A stretch of 64,000 bases of DNA, from contig CAVRXL010000013.1 in the NCBI GenBank assembly GCA_963725145.1, positions 806,001 through 870,000 on the forward strand, written 5' to 3'. A model generated the notes under the pieces. The model was not told where the DNA came from and searched no databases. It saw only the letters and a program-made list of their open reading frames with translations. The position numbers and the translations under genes were made by a program. This document shows, one piece after another, positions 9,547 through 19,041 of this stretch. Numbering within the stretch: position 1 is the stretch's first letter; every line of letters starts with the position of its first letter. Source of the DNA: DATAEE01 sp963725145. GTDB lineage: Bacteria; Acidobacteriota; Vicinamibacteria; Vicinamibacterales; 2-12-FULL-66-21.

Positions 9547-11271
9547 GTGCACAACACCGACCTCATCCTGACCGCCACCGGCGGTCTTGCCGCGGCTCTC
9601 GTCCTCGGTTCCATCACGGAACGGCTGCGCCTGTCTCCGATCGTCGGATACCTGCTCGCAGGCGTCGTCGTCGGACCCTACACGCCGGGGTTCTCGGCGG
9701 ATCGGGCGATGGCCGAGCAGCTCGCCGAAATCGGCGTCATCCTCCTGATGTTCGGCGTCGGCCTTCAGTTTCATTTCAAGGAGCTGCTGGCCGTCCGCCG
9801 CGTCGCCGTGCCGGGGGCGCTCGTGCAGAGCCTGGTCGCGACCGGGCTGGGCGCGCTGGCGGCCCGGGCGGTCGGCTGGGATTGGAGCTCGGGCGTGGTG
9901 TTTGGTCTCGCGTTGTCGGTCGCGAGCACCGTCGTCCTCGTCCGCGTGCTGTCCGACCATCACGATCTCCACACACCGGTCGGGCACATCGCGGTGGGCT
10001 GGCTCGTCGTCGAGGATCTCTTCACGGTGATCATCCTCGTGTTGATGCCCGTGGTCTTCGCCGAGGACGTGGGGTTCGGCGCCGGTTCCTCACGCCTGGC
10101 GGGCGATCTGGCGATAGCGGTCGTCAAGATCGCGGCGCTCGTCGTCCTGACGATGACCGTCGGCGGCCGGATCATCCCCCGCCTCCTTGAGCGTGCCGCG
10201 CTGAGCCGCTCGCGCGACCTGTTCAACCTGACCGTTCTCGTCATCGCGCTCGGGATTGCCGTAGTGGCCGCGCAGTGGTTCAGCGTGTCGATGGCGCTCG
10301 GAGCGTTCCTCGCCGGGCTCGTCGTGGGCCGGTCGGAGTTCAGCGTGCGGGCGGCAGGCGAGGCGCTGCCGCTGCGCGACGCCTTCGGCGTGCTGTTCTT
10401 CGTCTCGGTCGGCATGCTGGTCGATCCGGTCCGCATCCTCAGGGAACCGACGATCGTGGCGCTCGCGCTGGGCGTGATCCTGATTGGGAAGCCCGCGGCC
10501 GCGTTGATCATCGTTCTGCTCATGCGGTACCCGATTGGCGTGGCGCTCGCCGTGGCGGTTGCGCTCGCGCAGATCGGAGAGTTCTCGTTCATGCTGGCGA
10601 CGGTCGGGCGCGATCTGAAAGTCCTCGATCCGGGCGGGACGAACGCCCTCGTCGCGGCGGCCATTATCTCGATCAGCGTGAACCCGCTGCTGTATCGTGC
10701 CGTGGATCCAATCGCCGCCCGGGTGCGCCGCGCATCAGCCGGCGGCGACACTCCGGCGGTCGCGGCGCCGGAGCGGGGCGATCGACCGTCCGACACCCGT
10801 CACCGCGCGATCGTCGTGGGCTACGGGCCATCCGGCCAATCCGTGACGCGGCTGCTTCGTGAGAACGGGATCGCGCCCACCCTCATCGAGCTCAATCTCG
10901 ACGTCGTGCGGCAGCTGCGAGACGATGGAATCGACGCGGTGTACGGCGATGCCAGCCGTCGCGACACCCTGGTCCAGGCGGGCATCGGGAGCGGCGGTTA
11001 CCTGGTCCTCGCCTCAGCGTCGATGCAGAGCAGCCAGGAGATCATCCGGCTCGCGCGTGAGTTGAATCCGAAGATTCGCATTCTCGCGCGCGGCAACTAT
11101 CTCCGCGATCTGCCGCCCCTGCGGCGTGCGGGCGCCGACATGGTGTTCTCCGGAGAAGCGGAGGTCGCACTCGCGTTCACCGAGGCGATTCTCCGCGAGC
11201 TCGGCGCGTCTCCGGATCAAATCGATCGGGAGCGCGCGAGGGTGCACGAGGAGGTCACGAAGAACGCTTGA
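9547..11271 (+). CDS. CPA2 monovalent cation/H+ antiporter with TrkA-N domain
   Basis: The 574-residue protein has an N-terminal Na+/H+-exchanger domain (about residues 1-385, roughly twelve helices) opening with the CPA2 pattern ERLRLSPIVGYLLAGVVVGP. A cytoplasmic TrkA-N/RCK domain from about 418 carries the nucleotide-binding motif VVGYGPSGQSVTRLL. This is the KefB/KefC/YbaL arrangement, which moves K+ or Na+ against protons under nucleotide control. It is a single-chain version with no KefF/KefG partner nearby. The start is GTG 9547; no strong Shine-Dalgarno sequence is visible. The 3' end overlaps the convergent methyltransferase gene by 17 bases. Which cation it carries is not decidable. 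Confidence 0.9.
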   Translation: MHNTDLILTATGGLAAALVLGSITERLRLSPIVGYLLAGVVVGPYTPGFSADRAMAEQLAEIGVILLMFGVGLQFHFKELLAVRRVAVPGALVQSLVATGLGALAARAVGWDWSSGVVFGLALSVASTVVLVRVLSDHHDLHTPVGHIAVGWLVVEDLFTVIILVLMPVVFAEDVGFGAGSSRLAGDLAIAVVKIAALVVLTMTVGGRIIPRLLERAALSRSRDLFNLTVLVIALGIAVVAAQWFSVSMALGAFLAGLVVGRSEFSVRAAGEALPLRDAFGVLFFVSVGMLVDPVRILREPTIVALALGVILIGKPAAALIIVLLMRYPIGVALAVAVALAQIGEFSFMLATVGRDLKVLDPGGTNALVAAAIISISVNPLLYRAVDPIAARVRRASAGGDTPAVAAPERGDRPSDTRHRAIVVGYGPSGQSVTRLLRENGIAPTLIELNLDVVRQLRDDGIDAVYGDASRRDTLVQAGIGSGGYLVLASASMQSSQEIIRLARELNPKIRILARGNYLRDLPPLRRAGADMVFSGEAEVALAFTEAILRELGASPDQIDRERARVHEEVTKNA

Positions 11272-11896
11272 ACGTGATGGAGAGCCCGGCGTTGCTGCCT
11301 CGATCGATCGTCGTCTCTGCGTCCGGGACGGTCTTGAGGTGGTCGAGGAACTCCCGAATTCCGCCTGACTGAAGCATCCGTACCGACACGTTGTGCGCGG
11401 TGAAACAGCCGCCTGGTTGCAGCTTCGGCCAGACGGCGACGAAGTAATTCTTGTACCACTCCTTGTCCGCGTCCGAGAAGACGAAGTCGAACGGGCCTGT
11501 AAGCTTCGGAACGAGCTCGTGCGCGTCGCCGAGCCTCGCGTCGATGTACTCCGAAAGACCGGCCTCCTTGAAGTTGGCCAGCGCGATCTTGTGGCGCCGT
11601 TCGTCGATGTCGATCGTGATCAGCCGGCCTCCGGTCTTGCTCAGCGCCCAGGCGATCCAGATTCCCGAGTGACCGGTGGACGTGCCGATCTCCAGCGCCT
11701 TCGTGTACTTGTGCTTGAGAACGAGGTCGTGCAGCGTCCGCCCGTCGACCTCGGGGACGTTCAGATCGCGCCAGTTCGAGCGATTGCGATCGAGAAACTC
11801 CCGGACGCGCCGATCGAGATCCGACGATCCTGCCTGCATGAACGGGAGCGCCAGGGCGGCGCCGAGTGAGAAAAGGACCGGCAGTATAATCCGCAT
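11255..11896 (-). CDS. Exported class I O-methyltransferase (COG4122-like)
   Basis: The mature part is a SAM-dependent O-methyltransferase of the catechol/caffeoyl-CoA type. Motif I reads ALEIGTSTGHSGIWIA, the acidic ribose-binding end ITIDIDERR, and the metal-site region FVFSDADKEWY. Unusually the protein begins with MRIILPVLFSLGAALALP, a good signal peptide with a hydrophobic core and small residues before the mature part. The chosen start is ATG 11896; an in-frame ATG 15 bases upstream would lie inside the divergent amidohydrolase gene. SAM is not known to be available in the periplasm, so the peptide may act as a membrane anchor or the enzyme may have another role. Substrate unknown. Confidence 0.78.
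   Translation of the reverse strand: MRIILPVLFSLGAALALPFMQAGSSDLDRRVREFLDRNRSNWRDLNVPEVDGRTLHDLVLKHKYTKALEIGTSTGHSGIWIAWALSKTGGRLITIDIDERRHKIALANFKEAGLSEYIDARLGDAHELVPKLTGPFDFVFSDADKEWYKNYFVAVWPKLQPGGCFTAHNVSVRMLQSGGIREFLDHLKTVPDAETTIDRGSNAGLSITFKRSS
11885..11890 (+). promoter_or_regulatory. Candidate -10 box TATAAT close to the amidohydrolase start
   Basis: An exact TATAAT ends nine bases before ATG 11899. Transcription from it would begin within a few bases of the start codon, giving a leaderless mRNA. No TTGACA-like -35 is found 16-18 bases upstream, and the site lies inside the first codons of the divergent methyltransferase gene. Confidence 0.35.
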
Positions 11897-11898
11897 CG

Positions 11899-13500
11899 AT
11901 GTTCCGGCCATTCTATTTCATCTCGGTGATCGGTCTTGTGGCCGTGGTCGCCGGACAGCCCGCCTCCTTCGATCTTCTCATCCGCGGAGGGACGGTCGTG
12001 GACGGCACGGGCGCTCCACGACGCCGCGCCGACGTCGCGATTAAAGGCGACCGGATCGCCGAAGTCGCAAACAATATCGAGCCCGGCTCCGCCCGTCAGA
12101 TGGTCGACGCGACCGGCCTCATCGTCGCTCCCGGCTTCATCGATCATCACGCCCACATCCAGACGACCATTCATCAGCACCCGCTCGCCGAGAACTTCAC
12201 GCGGCAGGGCATCACCACGATTCTCGCGAGCCTGCACAGCGGCGATCAGCCCTGGCCGCTGGACAAGTACATGTCCGAGCTGAAGGTTGCGCCGAACATC
12301 GGCTTCTTTGCCGGTCACTCCTGGGCGCGGACGAAAGTGATCGGCCTCGAGAACCGCGCGCCCACCGCCGGCGAGCTCGAGCAGATGAAAGCGCTGGTCG
12401 AGGAAAGCATGAAGGCGGGCGCCCTCGGCCTGTCAACCGGCCTCGTCTACGTGCCGGCGAACTACGCGAAGACCGAAGAAGTCATCGAGCTGGCGAAGGT
12501 CGCGGCGCGCCACGGCGGTATTTACGTGTCGCACATGCGCGACGAGGCGGCGGGCCTCCTCGATTCGGTGGCCGAGGTGATCCGGATCGCGCGCGAGGCG
12601 CGGATTCCCGGCCAGGTGCAGCATCACAAGGCCGTCGGGAAACCGCAGTGGGGCTGGAGCGTGAAGAGCCTGGCGATGATCGACGCAGCGAGAAAAGAGG
12701 GACTCGACGTCACGCTGGACATGTACCCGTACACGGCGTCGAGCACGGGGTCGAGCGTGCTGTTTCCGCAATGGTCGCTTGCCGGCGGGCGAGAGGCGTT
12801 CGCCAGGCGGGCCAAAGACCCCGCCACGCGCGCGAAGCTCGAAGCAGACATGAAGCGGATCTTCACCGTCGAGCGCGGCGGCGCCGACCTTGCCAACATC
12901 CAGTTTCGCACGCTGCCGTCCGACCGCCGGTACGACGGGCGGACGCTCGCCGATTTGGCGAAAGACCGCGGCCTGCCGGACACGATCGAGACGGGCATCC
13001 GGCTCGCGATCGAACTGCAGCTCGAGGGTGGGTTCAGCGCGATCTATCACAGCATGGACGAGCAGGACGTGGTTCGAATCATGCGCCACCCATTGACGAT
13101 GTTCGATACCGACGGCGACCCGGTCGGCTACGGCGTCGGCCATCCGCATCCGAGAAGCTACGGCACGTTCCCCCGCGTGCTCGGCCGATACGTTCGCGAG
13201 CAGAAGGTGCTGGCGCTGGAGGAAGCCATCAAGCGGATGACGTCGATGTCCGCCGATCAGATAGGGCAGCGCGAGCGCGGGCGGGTCGCGAAGGGAATGT
13301 ATGCCGACCTCACCCTGTTCGACGAGGCGACGATCGCGGACCGGGCCACCTACACCGACCCGCATCAATACTCAGTCGGCATTCATCACGTCATCGTCAA
13401 CGGCGTTTCCATCATCCGTGATGGCGTGCTGACCGGCGCGACGCCGGGACGCGCGCTCAAGGGGCCGGCGAGACCCGCGGCAACCGCACGAGCTCAGTGA
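11899..13500 (+). CDS. Exported D-aminoacylase-like amidohydrolase
   Basis: The 533-residue metal-dependent hydrolase has a signal peptide (VIGLVAVVAGQ) followed by the amidohydrolase opening LLIRGGTVVDGTGAPRRRADVAI. The metal-binding HHAH lies at residues 83-86. Further family motifs include GALGLSTGLVYVPANYA, YVSHMRDEA and QVQHHKAVG; the C-terminal beta domain ends with HHVIVNGVSIIRDG. This pattern is that of N-acyl-D-amino-acid deacylases, which release D-amino acids from acylated forms, but the family also includes dihydroorotase- and peptidase-like members, so the substrate is tentative. The signal peptide points to the periplasm. It is divergent from the exported methyltransferase with no real intergenic space, so both may share a control region lying within coding sequence. 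Confidence 0.85.
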   Translation: MFRPFYFISVIGLVAVVAGQPASFDLLIRGGTVVDGTGAPRRRADVAIKGDRIAEVANNIEPGSARQMVDATGLIVAPGFIDHHAHIQTTIHQHPLAENFTRQGITTILASLHSGDQPWPLDKYMSELKVAPNIGFFAGHSWARTKVIGLENRAPTAGELEQMKALVEESMKAGALGLSTGLVYVPANYAKTEEVIELAKVAARHGGIYVSHMRDEAAGLLDSVAEVIRIAREARIPGQVQHHKAVGKPQWGWSVKSLAMIDAARKEGLDVTLDMYPYTASSTGSSVLFPQWSLAGGREAFARRAKDPATRAKLEADMKRIFTVERGGADLANIQFRTLPSDRRYDGRTLADLAKDRGLPDTIETGIRLAIELQLEGGFSAIYHSMDEQDVVRIMRHPLTMFDTDGDPVGYGVGHPHPRSYGTFPRVLGRYVREQKVLALEEAIKRMTSMSADQIGQRERGRVAKGMYADLTLFDEATIADRATYTDPHQYSVGIHHVIVNGVSIIRDGVLTGATPGRALKGPARPAATARAQ

Positions 13501-13773
13501 TGCGGGCGTCGCGTGTTGAATCGTGCAAGGGCGCGCGATCTCGGCCGCAATGAGCACGGATAAAAGGTTGCCAGATCTGTAACTAATAGCTCCGTTCTCA
13601 TGCAGTTCTGTCCTCACCGAATTGGTCGTCCGCCCAAGCTGTCTCGCTAAGTGGCTTAGAATCCGCACTTACCACGACGGCTCGGTTGGCCCTGAGCTAG
13701 CTATGCCGTATAATGCGGTTACAAGGTTCGCCGATGCCATCGAACACGAACCCTTTTACGTAGGACCCTTAGG
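13501..13773. other. 273-base gap between amidohydrolase and clpC
   Basis: No gene, tRNA or strong hairpin is visible. The right end holds the clpC promoter candidate (13686-13714). The base composition is more AT-rich than in the flanking genes, as expected for a control region. Confidence 0.6.
13686..13714 (+). promoter_or_regulatory. Sigma-70-like promoter of clpC
   Basis: TTGGCC (13686-13691), a 17-base spacer and TATAAT (13709-13714) form a housekeeping-type promoter. It is 59 bases upstream of the clpC start and on its strand. The -10 box is perfect; the -35 matches four of six positions. No CtsR-type operator was recognised. Confidence 0.6.
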
Positions 13774-16218
13774 ATGTTCGAACGGTACACGGAACGCGCA
13801 CGGCGCGTGCTGTTTTTCGCACGCTATGAGGCCAGCCAGCTCGGGAGCATTTCGATCGAGACCGAGCACCTGCTACTCGGGCTGATCCGTGAAGGTAAGG
13901 GACTGACCAGCCGCATCTTTGCCCGCTCTCACCTGTCGCTCGAGACCATTCGAAAAGAAATAGAAGGCCGCACGGTTTTCCGGGAGAAAGTCTCCACCTC
14001 GGTCGAGATACCGTTCAGCGCCGAAGCCAAACGGGTCCTTCAGTTTGCCGCCGAAGAGGCGGACCGGCTGCTCCACAACTACATCGGCACGGAGCACCTG
14101 CTGCTCGGCATCCTTCGCGAGGAGCGCTCGGTGGCCGCGACCATCCTCATGGAAAAGGGGATGCGCCTGAACACCGTCCGCGAGGATATTGTCCAGCTGC
14201 TCAACGAGAAGACGACGCTGACGCGCGTCAAGGAGACGCCGCTCCTCGCCGAGTTCAGCCGCGACCTGACCGAGGCGGCGATGAAGAACCAGCTCGACCC
14301 GCTGGTCGGGCGCCACCACGAGCTCGAGCGGGTCCAGCAGGTGCTCTGCCGCCGCACGAAGAACAACGCGGTCCTCATCGGCGAGCCCGGCGTCGGCAAG
14401 ACCGCCATCGTCGAAGGGCTCGCTCAGAAGATTGTCTGCGGCGACGTGCCGCACTTCCTGGCCGACAAGCGCATCCTCGCCCTCGACATCTCGCTGATCG
14501 TCGCGGGCACGAAGTACCGCGGGCAGTTCGAGGAGCGCCTGAAGGCGATCATGAAGGAGCTCACCGAGAACCCGAACATCATCGTGTTCATCGACGAGCT
14601 GCACACTCTCGTGGGCGCGGGCTCGGCCGAAGGGTCGCTCGACGCCGCCAACATCCTGAAGCCGGCCCTGTCGCGCGGGGAGATCCGCTGCATCGGCGCC
14701 ACCACGCCGTCCGAGTACCGTAAGTACATCGAGAAGGACCGCTCGCTCGAGCGCCGTTTCCAGGCGATCAAGGTCGATCCGCCGACCGAGCGCGAGACGA
14801 TCGAAGTTCTGATGGGCGTGAAGGACCGCTACGAGCAGTTCCATCACGTCGAGTACACCTCCGAGGCGCTGGAGGCGGCCGTCTACCAGTCGAGCCGCTA
14901 CATCACGGACCGTTTCCTGCCGGACAAGGCCATCGACCTCGTCGACGAGGCAGGCGCGCGCGCCAAGCTGCGGGAGGCGGGCTACAGCGAGGAGTTCGGC
15001 GAGATCAACAAGTCGATTCGCGTCGCCGTCGAGCAGATGGAGACCGCGGTCTCGCAGAAAGACTTCGAGAAGGCCCAGTTCTTCCGCGAGCAGGAAGTGC
15101 TGGCGCGGGAGAACCTGCAATTCGTCCGGGAGCGGTTCGACGTCAAGTCCTCCGCCCGCCGCGTCATCGTCGCCAAGCCGGACATCGACGAGGTCGTGGC
15201 CAAGTGGACGGGCGTCCCGATCACGTCGCTCAGTCAGGACGAAGGGGACAAGCTCCTCCGGATGGAAGAGGAGCTGCACCGGCGCGTCATCAGCCAGGAC
15301 AAGGCGATCTCGGCGCTCGCGCGCGCCATCCGGCGCTCGCGCGCGGGGCTCAAGGCGCCCACGCGGCCCGTGGGCAGCTTCGTCTTCCTCGGTCCGACCG
15401 GCGTCGGGAAGACCGAGCTCGCGCGCGGCCTCGCCGGTTTCCTCTTCGGCAGCGACAACGCGCTCATCCGCTTCGACATGTCGGAGTACATGGAGAAGCA
15501 CTCGGTTTCGAAGCTGATTGGCTCGCCGCCCGGCTACGTCGGCCACGAAGAGGGGGGCCAGCTCACCGAGAAGGTGAAGCGGAACCCCTACTCGGTGGTG
15601 CTGCTCGACGAGATCGAGAAGGCGCACCCCGACCTGTTCAATATCCTGCTGCAGGTCTTCGAGGACGGGCACCTCACGGACGGCCTGGGCAACCGGGTGA
15701 ACTTCAAGAACGCCATCATCATCATGACGTCGAACATCGGGGCCCGCTTCATTCAGAAGAAGGCCTCGATGGGGTTCCAGTCGAGCGATCAGAAGGAAAT
15801 CGCCCGTAGCGTGTCGGACATGGTTCTGGGAGAGGTCAAGCGGACCTTCAACCCGGAATTCATCAACCGCATCGACGAGATCATCGTCTTCGAGGCGCTC
15901 GCCGACGACGATCTGCGGAAAATCACACGGCTGCTCGTGCGGCAGCTCAATGACAACCTGGTCGATCGGCGGCTCAACATCGAGCTGGCCGACGACGTGG
16001 TGGACTGGATCATCGAGCAGACCTGCAAGGACCGCTCGTACGGGGCGCGACCCCTGCGCCGCGCGATCCAGCGGTACGTAGAGGATCCGCTGTCCGAGGA
16101 GCTCATCCGCGGCCATCTGCGGAGCGGCGACGTCAAGGTCTACCTCGACGGCGGCGCCCTGGCCTACCGCGTGGCGGGCCAGGCCGAGACCGGCCGTCGG
16201 CTGGCGGCCAGCGTCTAA
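13774..16218 (+). CDS. clpC: Clp protease ATPase subunit ClpC
   Basis: The 814-residue AAA+ unfoldase feeds proteins to ClpP. Two N-terminal Clp-N repeats (about 1-145) are followed by ATPase domain D1 with Walker A GEPGVGKT (203-210) and Walker B VFIDEL (271-276). A UVR-like middle segment (QKDFEKAQFFREQEVLARE, about 428-446) distinguishes ClpC from ClpA and ClpB. Domain D2 has Walker A GPTGVGKT (540-547) and a DEIEKAHPDLFNILLQVFEDG block. A Clp-D2-small domain closes the protein. No clpP, mcsA or mcsB gene lies nearby. ATG 13774 is preceded by a weak AGG directly adjacent. It has its own promoter-like sequence and appears to be a single-gene unit. Confidence 0.96.
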   Translation: MFERYTERARRVLFFARYEASQLGSISIETEHLLLGLIREGKGLTSRIFARSHLSLETIRKEIEGRTVFREKVSTSVEIPFSAEAKRVLQFAAEEADRLLHNYIGTEHLLLGILREERSVAATILMEKGMRLNTVREDIVQLLNEKTTLTRVKETPLLAEFSRDLTEAAMKNQLDPLVGRHHELERVQQVLCRRTKNNAVLIGEPGVGKTAIVEGLAQKIVCGDVPHFLADKRILALDISLIVAGTKYRGQFEERLKAIMKELTENPNIIVFIDELHTLVGAGSAEGSLDAANILKPALSRGEIRCIGATTPSEYRKYIEKDRSLERRFQAIKVDPPTERETIEVLMGVKDRYEQFHHVEYTSEALEAAVYQSSRYITDRFLPDKAIDLVDEAGARAKLREAGYSEEFGEINKSIRVAVEQMETAVSQKDFEKAQFFREQEVLARENLQFVRERFDVKSSARRVIVAKPDIDEVVAKWTGVPITSLSQDEGDKLLRMEEELHRRVISQDKAISALARAIRRSRAGLKAPTRPVGSFVFLGPTGVGKTELARGLAGFLFGSDNALIRFDMSEYMEKHSVSKLIGSPPGYVGHEEGGQLTEKVKRNPYSVVLLDEIEKAHPDLFNILLQVFEDGHLTDGLGNRVNFKNAIIIMTSNIGARFIQKKASMGFQSSDQKEIARSVSDMVLGEVKRTFNPEFINRIDEIIVFEALADDDLRKITRLLVRQLNDNLVDRRLNIELADDVVDWIIEQTCKDRSYGARPLRRAIQRYVEDPLSEELIRGHLRSGDVKVYLDGGALAYRVAGQAETGRRLAASV

Positions 16219-16242
16219 CTTCCTGTAAACTTGTCTGTTCGT

Positions 16243-16325
16243 AGGCACTAGGCACTGGGCAATAGGCACTTTGGGGAAGGCTCCCAGAGGCTGACAGAGT
16301 GCCTAATGCCTAGTGCCCAGTGCCT
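16243..16325. repeat. Inverted element built of GGCACT micro-repeats
   Basis: The left arm repeats TAGGCACT three times (16243-16270). The right arm (16299-16325) is its near reverse complement, AGTGCCTAATGCC then TAGTGCCCAGTGCCT. The centre is TTGGGGAAGG. It sits between clpC and bamA and ends 15 bases before the bamA start. It resembles the arrays at 19831 and 39005 in architecture: repeated units in one arm, complements in the other. Confidence 0.8.
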
Positions 16326-16340
16326 GGAAAGATCGAGTTC

Positions 16341-19037
16341 ATGCGACCGCTCCCCGTCCTGATCGTCGCGGGCTTGCTCCTGCCGGCTTTTGCAGCCGCC
16401 CAGCAGCCGCCGCCCGTATCGCCGCTGCCGGCCCCGGCGCCGTCCGCACCGGCTCCTGCTGCCCAGGCTCCGGCCGCTCCGGCCCCGGGTCAGCCCCAGG
16501 CCGAAATCACCCCGCCGCCCGGTTCGCCGACGCTGCTCAGGGCGATCGAAGTTCGGTTCTCCACGCAGGGGAACGTCTCGGTCATCGATCCTCAGACCTA
16601 CGTCTACTACATCCAGACCCAGACCAGCCGTCCGAGCGCCGGCGTGTGGATGCCTTACAACGAGGCCACCGAGCAGAGCCTGCTGTCGGACTACAAGCGG
16701 CTCTGGAGCACGAACTTCCTCGACAACCTCACCCTCTCAGTTGAAGACCGGCCGTACTCGAACGGCGTGGCGGCCAAGTACGTCGTGTTCGACATGGAGG
16801 AGCGGCAGCGGGTCAAGATCGTCGACTACGACGGGTCGAAAAAGGTCGAGATCTCGAAAATCGACGAGGCGCTGAAAGAGAAGAACGCGGTCATCCGGAC
16901 CGACTCCTTCATCGACCAGGGGCTCGTCCGCCGGGTGAGTGGGATCGTCCGAGAGCTGTACGCCGAGAAGGGCTACCAGTACGCCGAGGTCAAGCCGACG
17001 ATCCAGGCGATGGCGGGCGGTCCCAAGCTCATACATCTCACCTTCAACATCACCGAGGGCCCCAAGGTCGAGATCAGCGACATCGACTTCGTCGGCAACG
17101 TCAAGATGTCGGACGGATCCCTCGCGAAGAAGATGAAGGAAAACAAGGGGCGCGGCTTCTTCTCCTTCATCACCGGCGGCGGGACCTACAAGGAAGGGAA
17201 GTTCGAAGAGGACGCCGAGAAAGTCGTCGAGCACTACCGCAACGAAGGCTACATCGCGGCGCAGGTCGGCCAGCCGGAGCTGAAGGTGCTCGAGGACTCG
17301 AAGGACGGCAAGACGCGGCACATCCAGCTGCGCGTCCCGGTCACCGAAGGCGCGCGGTACCGCGTCGGCGACTTCAAGTTCGAAGGGAACACCGTCGTCA
17401 AGGAAGAAGCGCTGCGGCCGCTCTTCAAGATGAAGACCGGCGACTGGTACGCGGAGAAGCGGATCCGGAAAGGGCTCGAGAAGGCCCGGGAGATCTTCGG
17501 CTCGGGCGGCTACTACGAGTTCGTCGGGTTTCCGGATCTGAAGCCGCGCGATCTGGCCAGCGGCAACGGCAGCACGAACGGCAAACCGAACGACGGCGCG
17601 GACGGCGCCGCGAACGACCAAGCGGACGGCACCCCCCGCCCCGGCGCGGCGCCCATCGTCGACGTCACGATGCGGATGCAGCCGGGCAAGCAGTACTTCG
17701 TCAACCGGATCACCTTCATCGGGAACACGACGACGCGCGACAACGTCATCCGGCGCGAGCTGCGGGTATACGAAGGGGGCGTGTTCAACACCGAGGGGCT
17801 GAAAGCGAGCGTCAAGCGGCTGAACCAGCTCGGCTACTTCAAGTCCCTGGAGGGCGGCGATGCGATCGACGTCCAGAAGACGCCCGGTGCGCAGGGGGCC
17901 GAGACCAGCGAGGTCGACGTCACGCTGAAGCTCGAGGAGCAGAACCGGAACCAGCTCACGTTTGGCGCCGGCGTCTCGCAGTTCGAAGGCTTTTTCGGTC
18001 AGCTGTCGTTCCAGACGTCGAACTTCCTCGGACGGGGCGAGACGCTGACGGTGGCGGCGCAGGCTGGGTCGCGCGCGCGCAACTACCAGCTCGCGTTCAC
18101 CGAGCCGTTCCTGTTCGATCGTCCGATCACGCTCGGTTTCGACATCTTCACCCGCGAGGTCCGCTACATCTCGCAGTTCACGCAGCAGTCGACCGGCGGC
18201 AACCTCGTGTTCGGCTTCCCGCTCGCGGACTTCACGCGGATGTTCCTCAGCTACAGCTACGAGCAGGTCAAGGTCAAGGAGCTGAACGAGGCCTACCTCG
18301 ATCCGATCCTGGCGGCAACGAACCCCTTCCTGGCGGATTCGCTCCTCCTGGGGGTCGGCGGCCACCGGACGATCAGCAAGATCGCTCCGAGCCTCGTCCA
18401 CAACACGGTTGACAGCCCCATCTTCCCGACGACCGGCCGCCGGTATACCGCGTCGTTCGACCTCGCGGGGCTGGGCGGCAACACGCCGCCGCTGACGACC
18501 CCGGAGGGCCTGGAGGTCGGCGGCTGCTGCAAGTTCTACAACCCCCGGCTCGAGGGGATCTGGTACTTCCGTCACACGAACCGCACGTCGCTCGGATTCC
18601 GCGGGCAGTGGGAGTTCATCTCGCCGTACGGCGATTCGAACATTCTTCCCATCTTCGAGCGGCTGTTCCTCGGAGGCGAGTACAGCGTCCGAGGGTTCGA
18701 CATCCGGACGATCGGACCGTACGACGAGCTCTCGGGGCTCGTGATCGGCGGCAACAAGAGCCTGTTGTTCAACGGGGAGTACCTCATCAACATCGCCGGG
18801 CCGGTGCGGCTGGTGCTGTTCTACGACGCCGGGCAGGTGCAGGACCGCGGCGCGAACTTCGCGATGGACGACTGGAAGACGTCGACCGGCGCGGAGATCC
18901 GGTTCTTCATGCCTGTCCTCAACGTGCCGTTCCGCCTGATCTTCGCGTGGAACCCGCAGCGGGATGGCGTCCTGGACAACCAGCTGCAGCCGCAGAAGGC
19001 GTTCACGTTCCGCTTTGCGGTAGGATCGACCTTCTGA
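16341..19037 (+). CDS. bamA: Outer-membrane protein assembly factor BamA
   Basis: The 898-residue Omp85 protein inserts beta-barrel proteins into the outer membrane. A signal peptide (LPVLIVAGLLLPAFAAAQ) is followed by a Pro/Ala-rich stretch, several POTRA domains (for example VEISDIDFVGNVKM and YFVNRITFIGNTTTRD) and a C-terminal 16-strand barrel. The barrel ends in Phe (FAVGSTF), the usual insertion signal, and has the conserved VRGFD (VRGF loop motif) near residue 790. Unusual features are the Pro-rich spacer after the signal peptide and a low-complexity Asn/Gly/Asp insert (about 17560-17650) before the last POTRA. ATG 16341 was chosen because it starts the signal peptide. It heads the run bamA-skp-fabZ/lpxA-lpxI; lpxD and lpxB, often present here in Proteobacteria, are absent. 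Confidence 0.95.
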   Translation: MRPLPVLIVAGLLLPAFAAAQQPPPVSPLPAPAPSAPAPAAQAPAAPAPGQPQAEITPPPGSPTLLRAIEVRFSTQGNVSVIDPQTYVYYIQTQTSRPSAGVWMPYNEATEQSLLSDYKRLWSTNFLDNLTLSVEDRPYSNGVAAKYVVFDMEERQRVKIVDYDGSKKVEISKIDEALKEKNAVIRTDSFIDQGLVRRVSGIVRELYAEKGYQYAEVKPTIQAMAGGPKLIHLTFNITEGPKVEISDIDFVGNVKMSDGSLAKKMKENKGRGFFSFITGGGTYKEGKFEEDAEKVVEHYRNEGYIAAQVGQPELKVLEDSKDGKTRHIQLRVPVTEGARYRVGDFKFEGNTVVKEEALRPLFKMKTGDWYAEKRIRKGLEKAREIFGSGGYYEFVGFPDLKPRDLASGNGSTNGKPNDGADGAANDQADGTPRPGAAPIVDVTMRMQPGKQYFVNRITFIGNTTTRDNVIRRELRVYEGGVFNTEGLKASVKRLNQLGYFKSLEGGDAIDVQKTPGAQGAETSEVDVTLKLEEQNRNQLTFGAGVSQFEGFFGQLSFQTSNFLGRGETLTVAAQAGSRARNYQLAFTEPFLFDRPITLGFDIFTREVRYISQFTQQSTGGNLVFGFPLADFTRMFLSYSYEQVKVKELNEAYLDPILAATNPFLADSLLLGVGGHRTISKIAPSLVHNTVDSPIFPTTGRRYTASFDLAGLGGNTPPLTTPEGLEVGGCCKFYNPRLEGIWYFRHTNRTSLGFRGQWEFISPYGDSNILPIFERLFLGGEYSVRGFDIRTIGPYDELSGLVIGGNKSLLFNGEYLINIAGPVRLVLFYDAGQVQDRGANFAMDDWKTSTGAEIRFFMPVLNVPFRLIFAWNPQRDGVLDNQLQPQKAFTFRFAVGSTF

Positions 19038-19041
19038 GCCG

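Noticed and set aside
13873..16269. 798-codon open frame antisense to clpC
   Set aside because: A GC-rich shadow frame with Arg/Leu/Asp-heavy low-information sequence; clpC on the other strand has every expected motif.
16737..18575. 612-codon open frame antisense to bamA
   Set aside because: Shadow of bamA with no recognisable domain.
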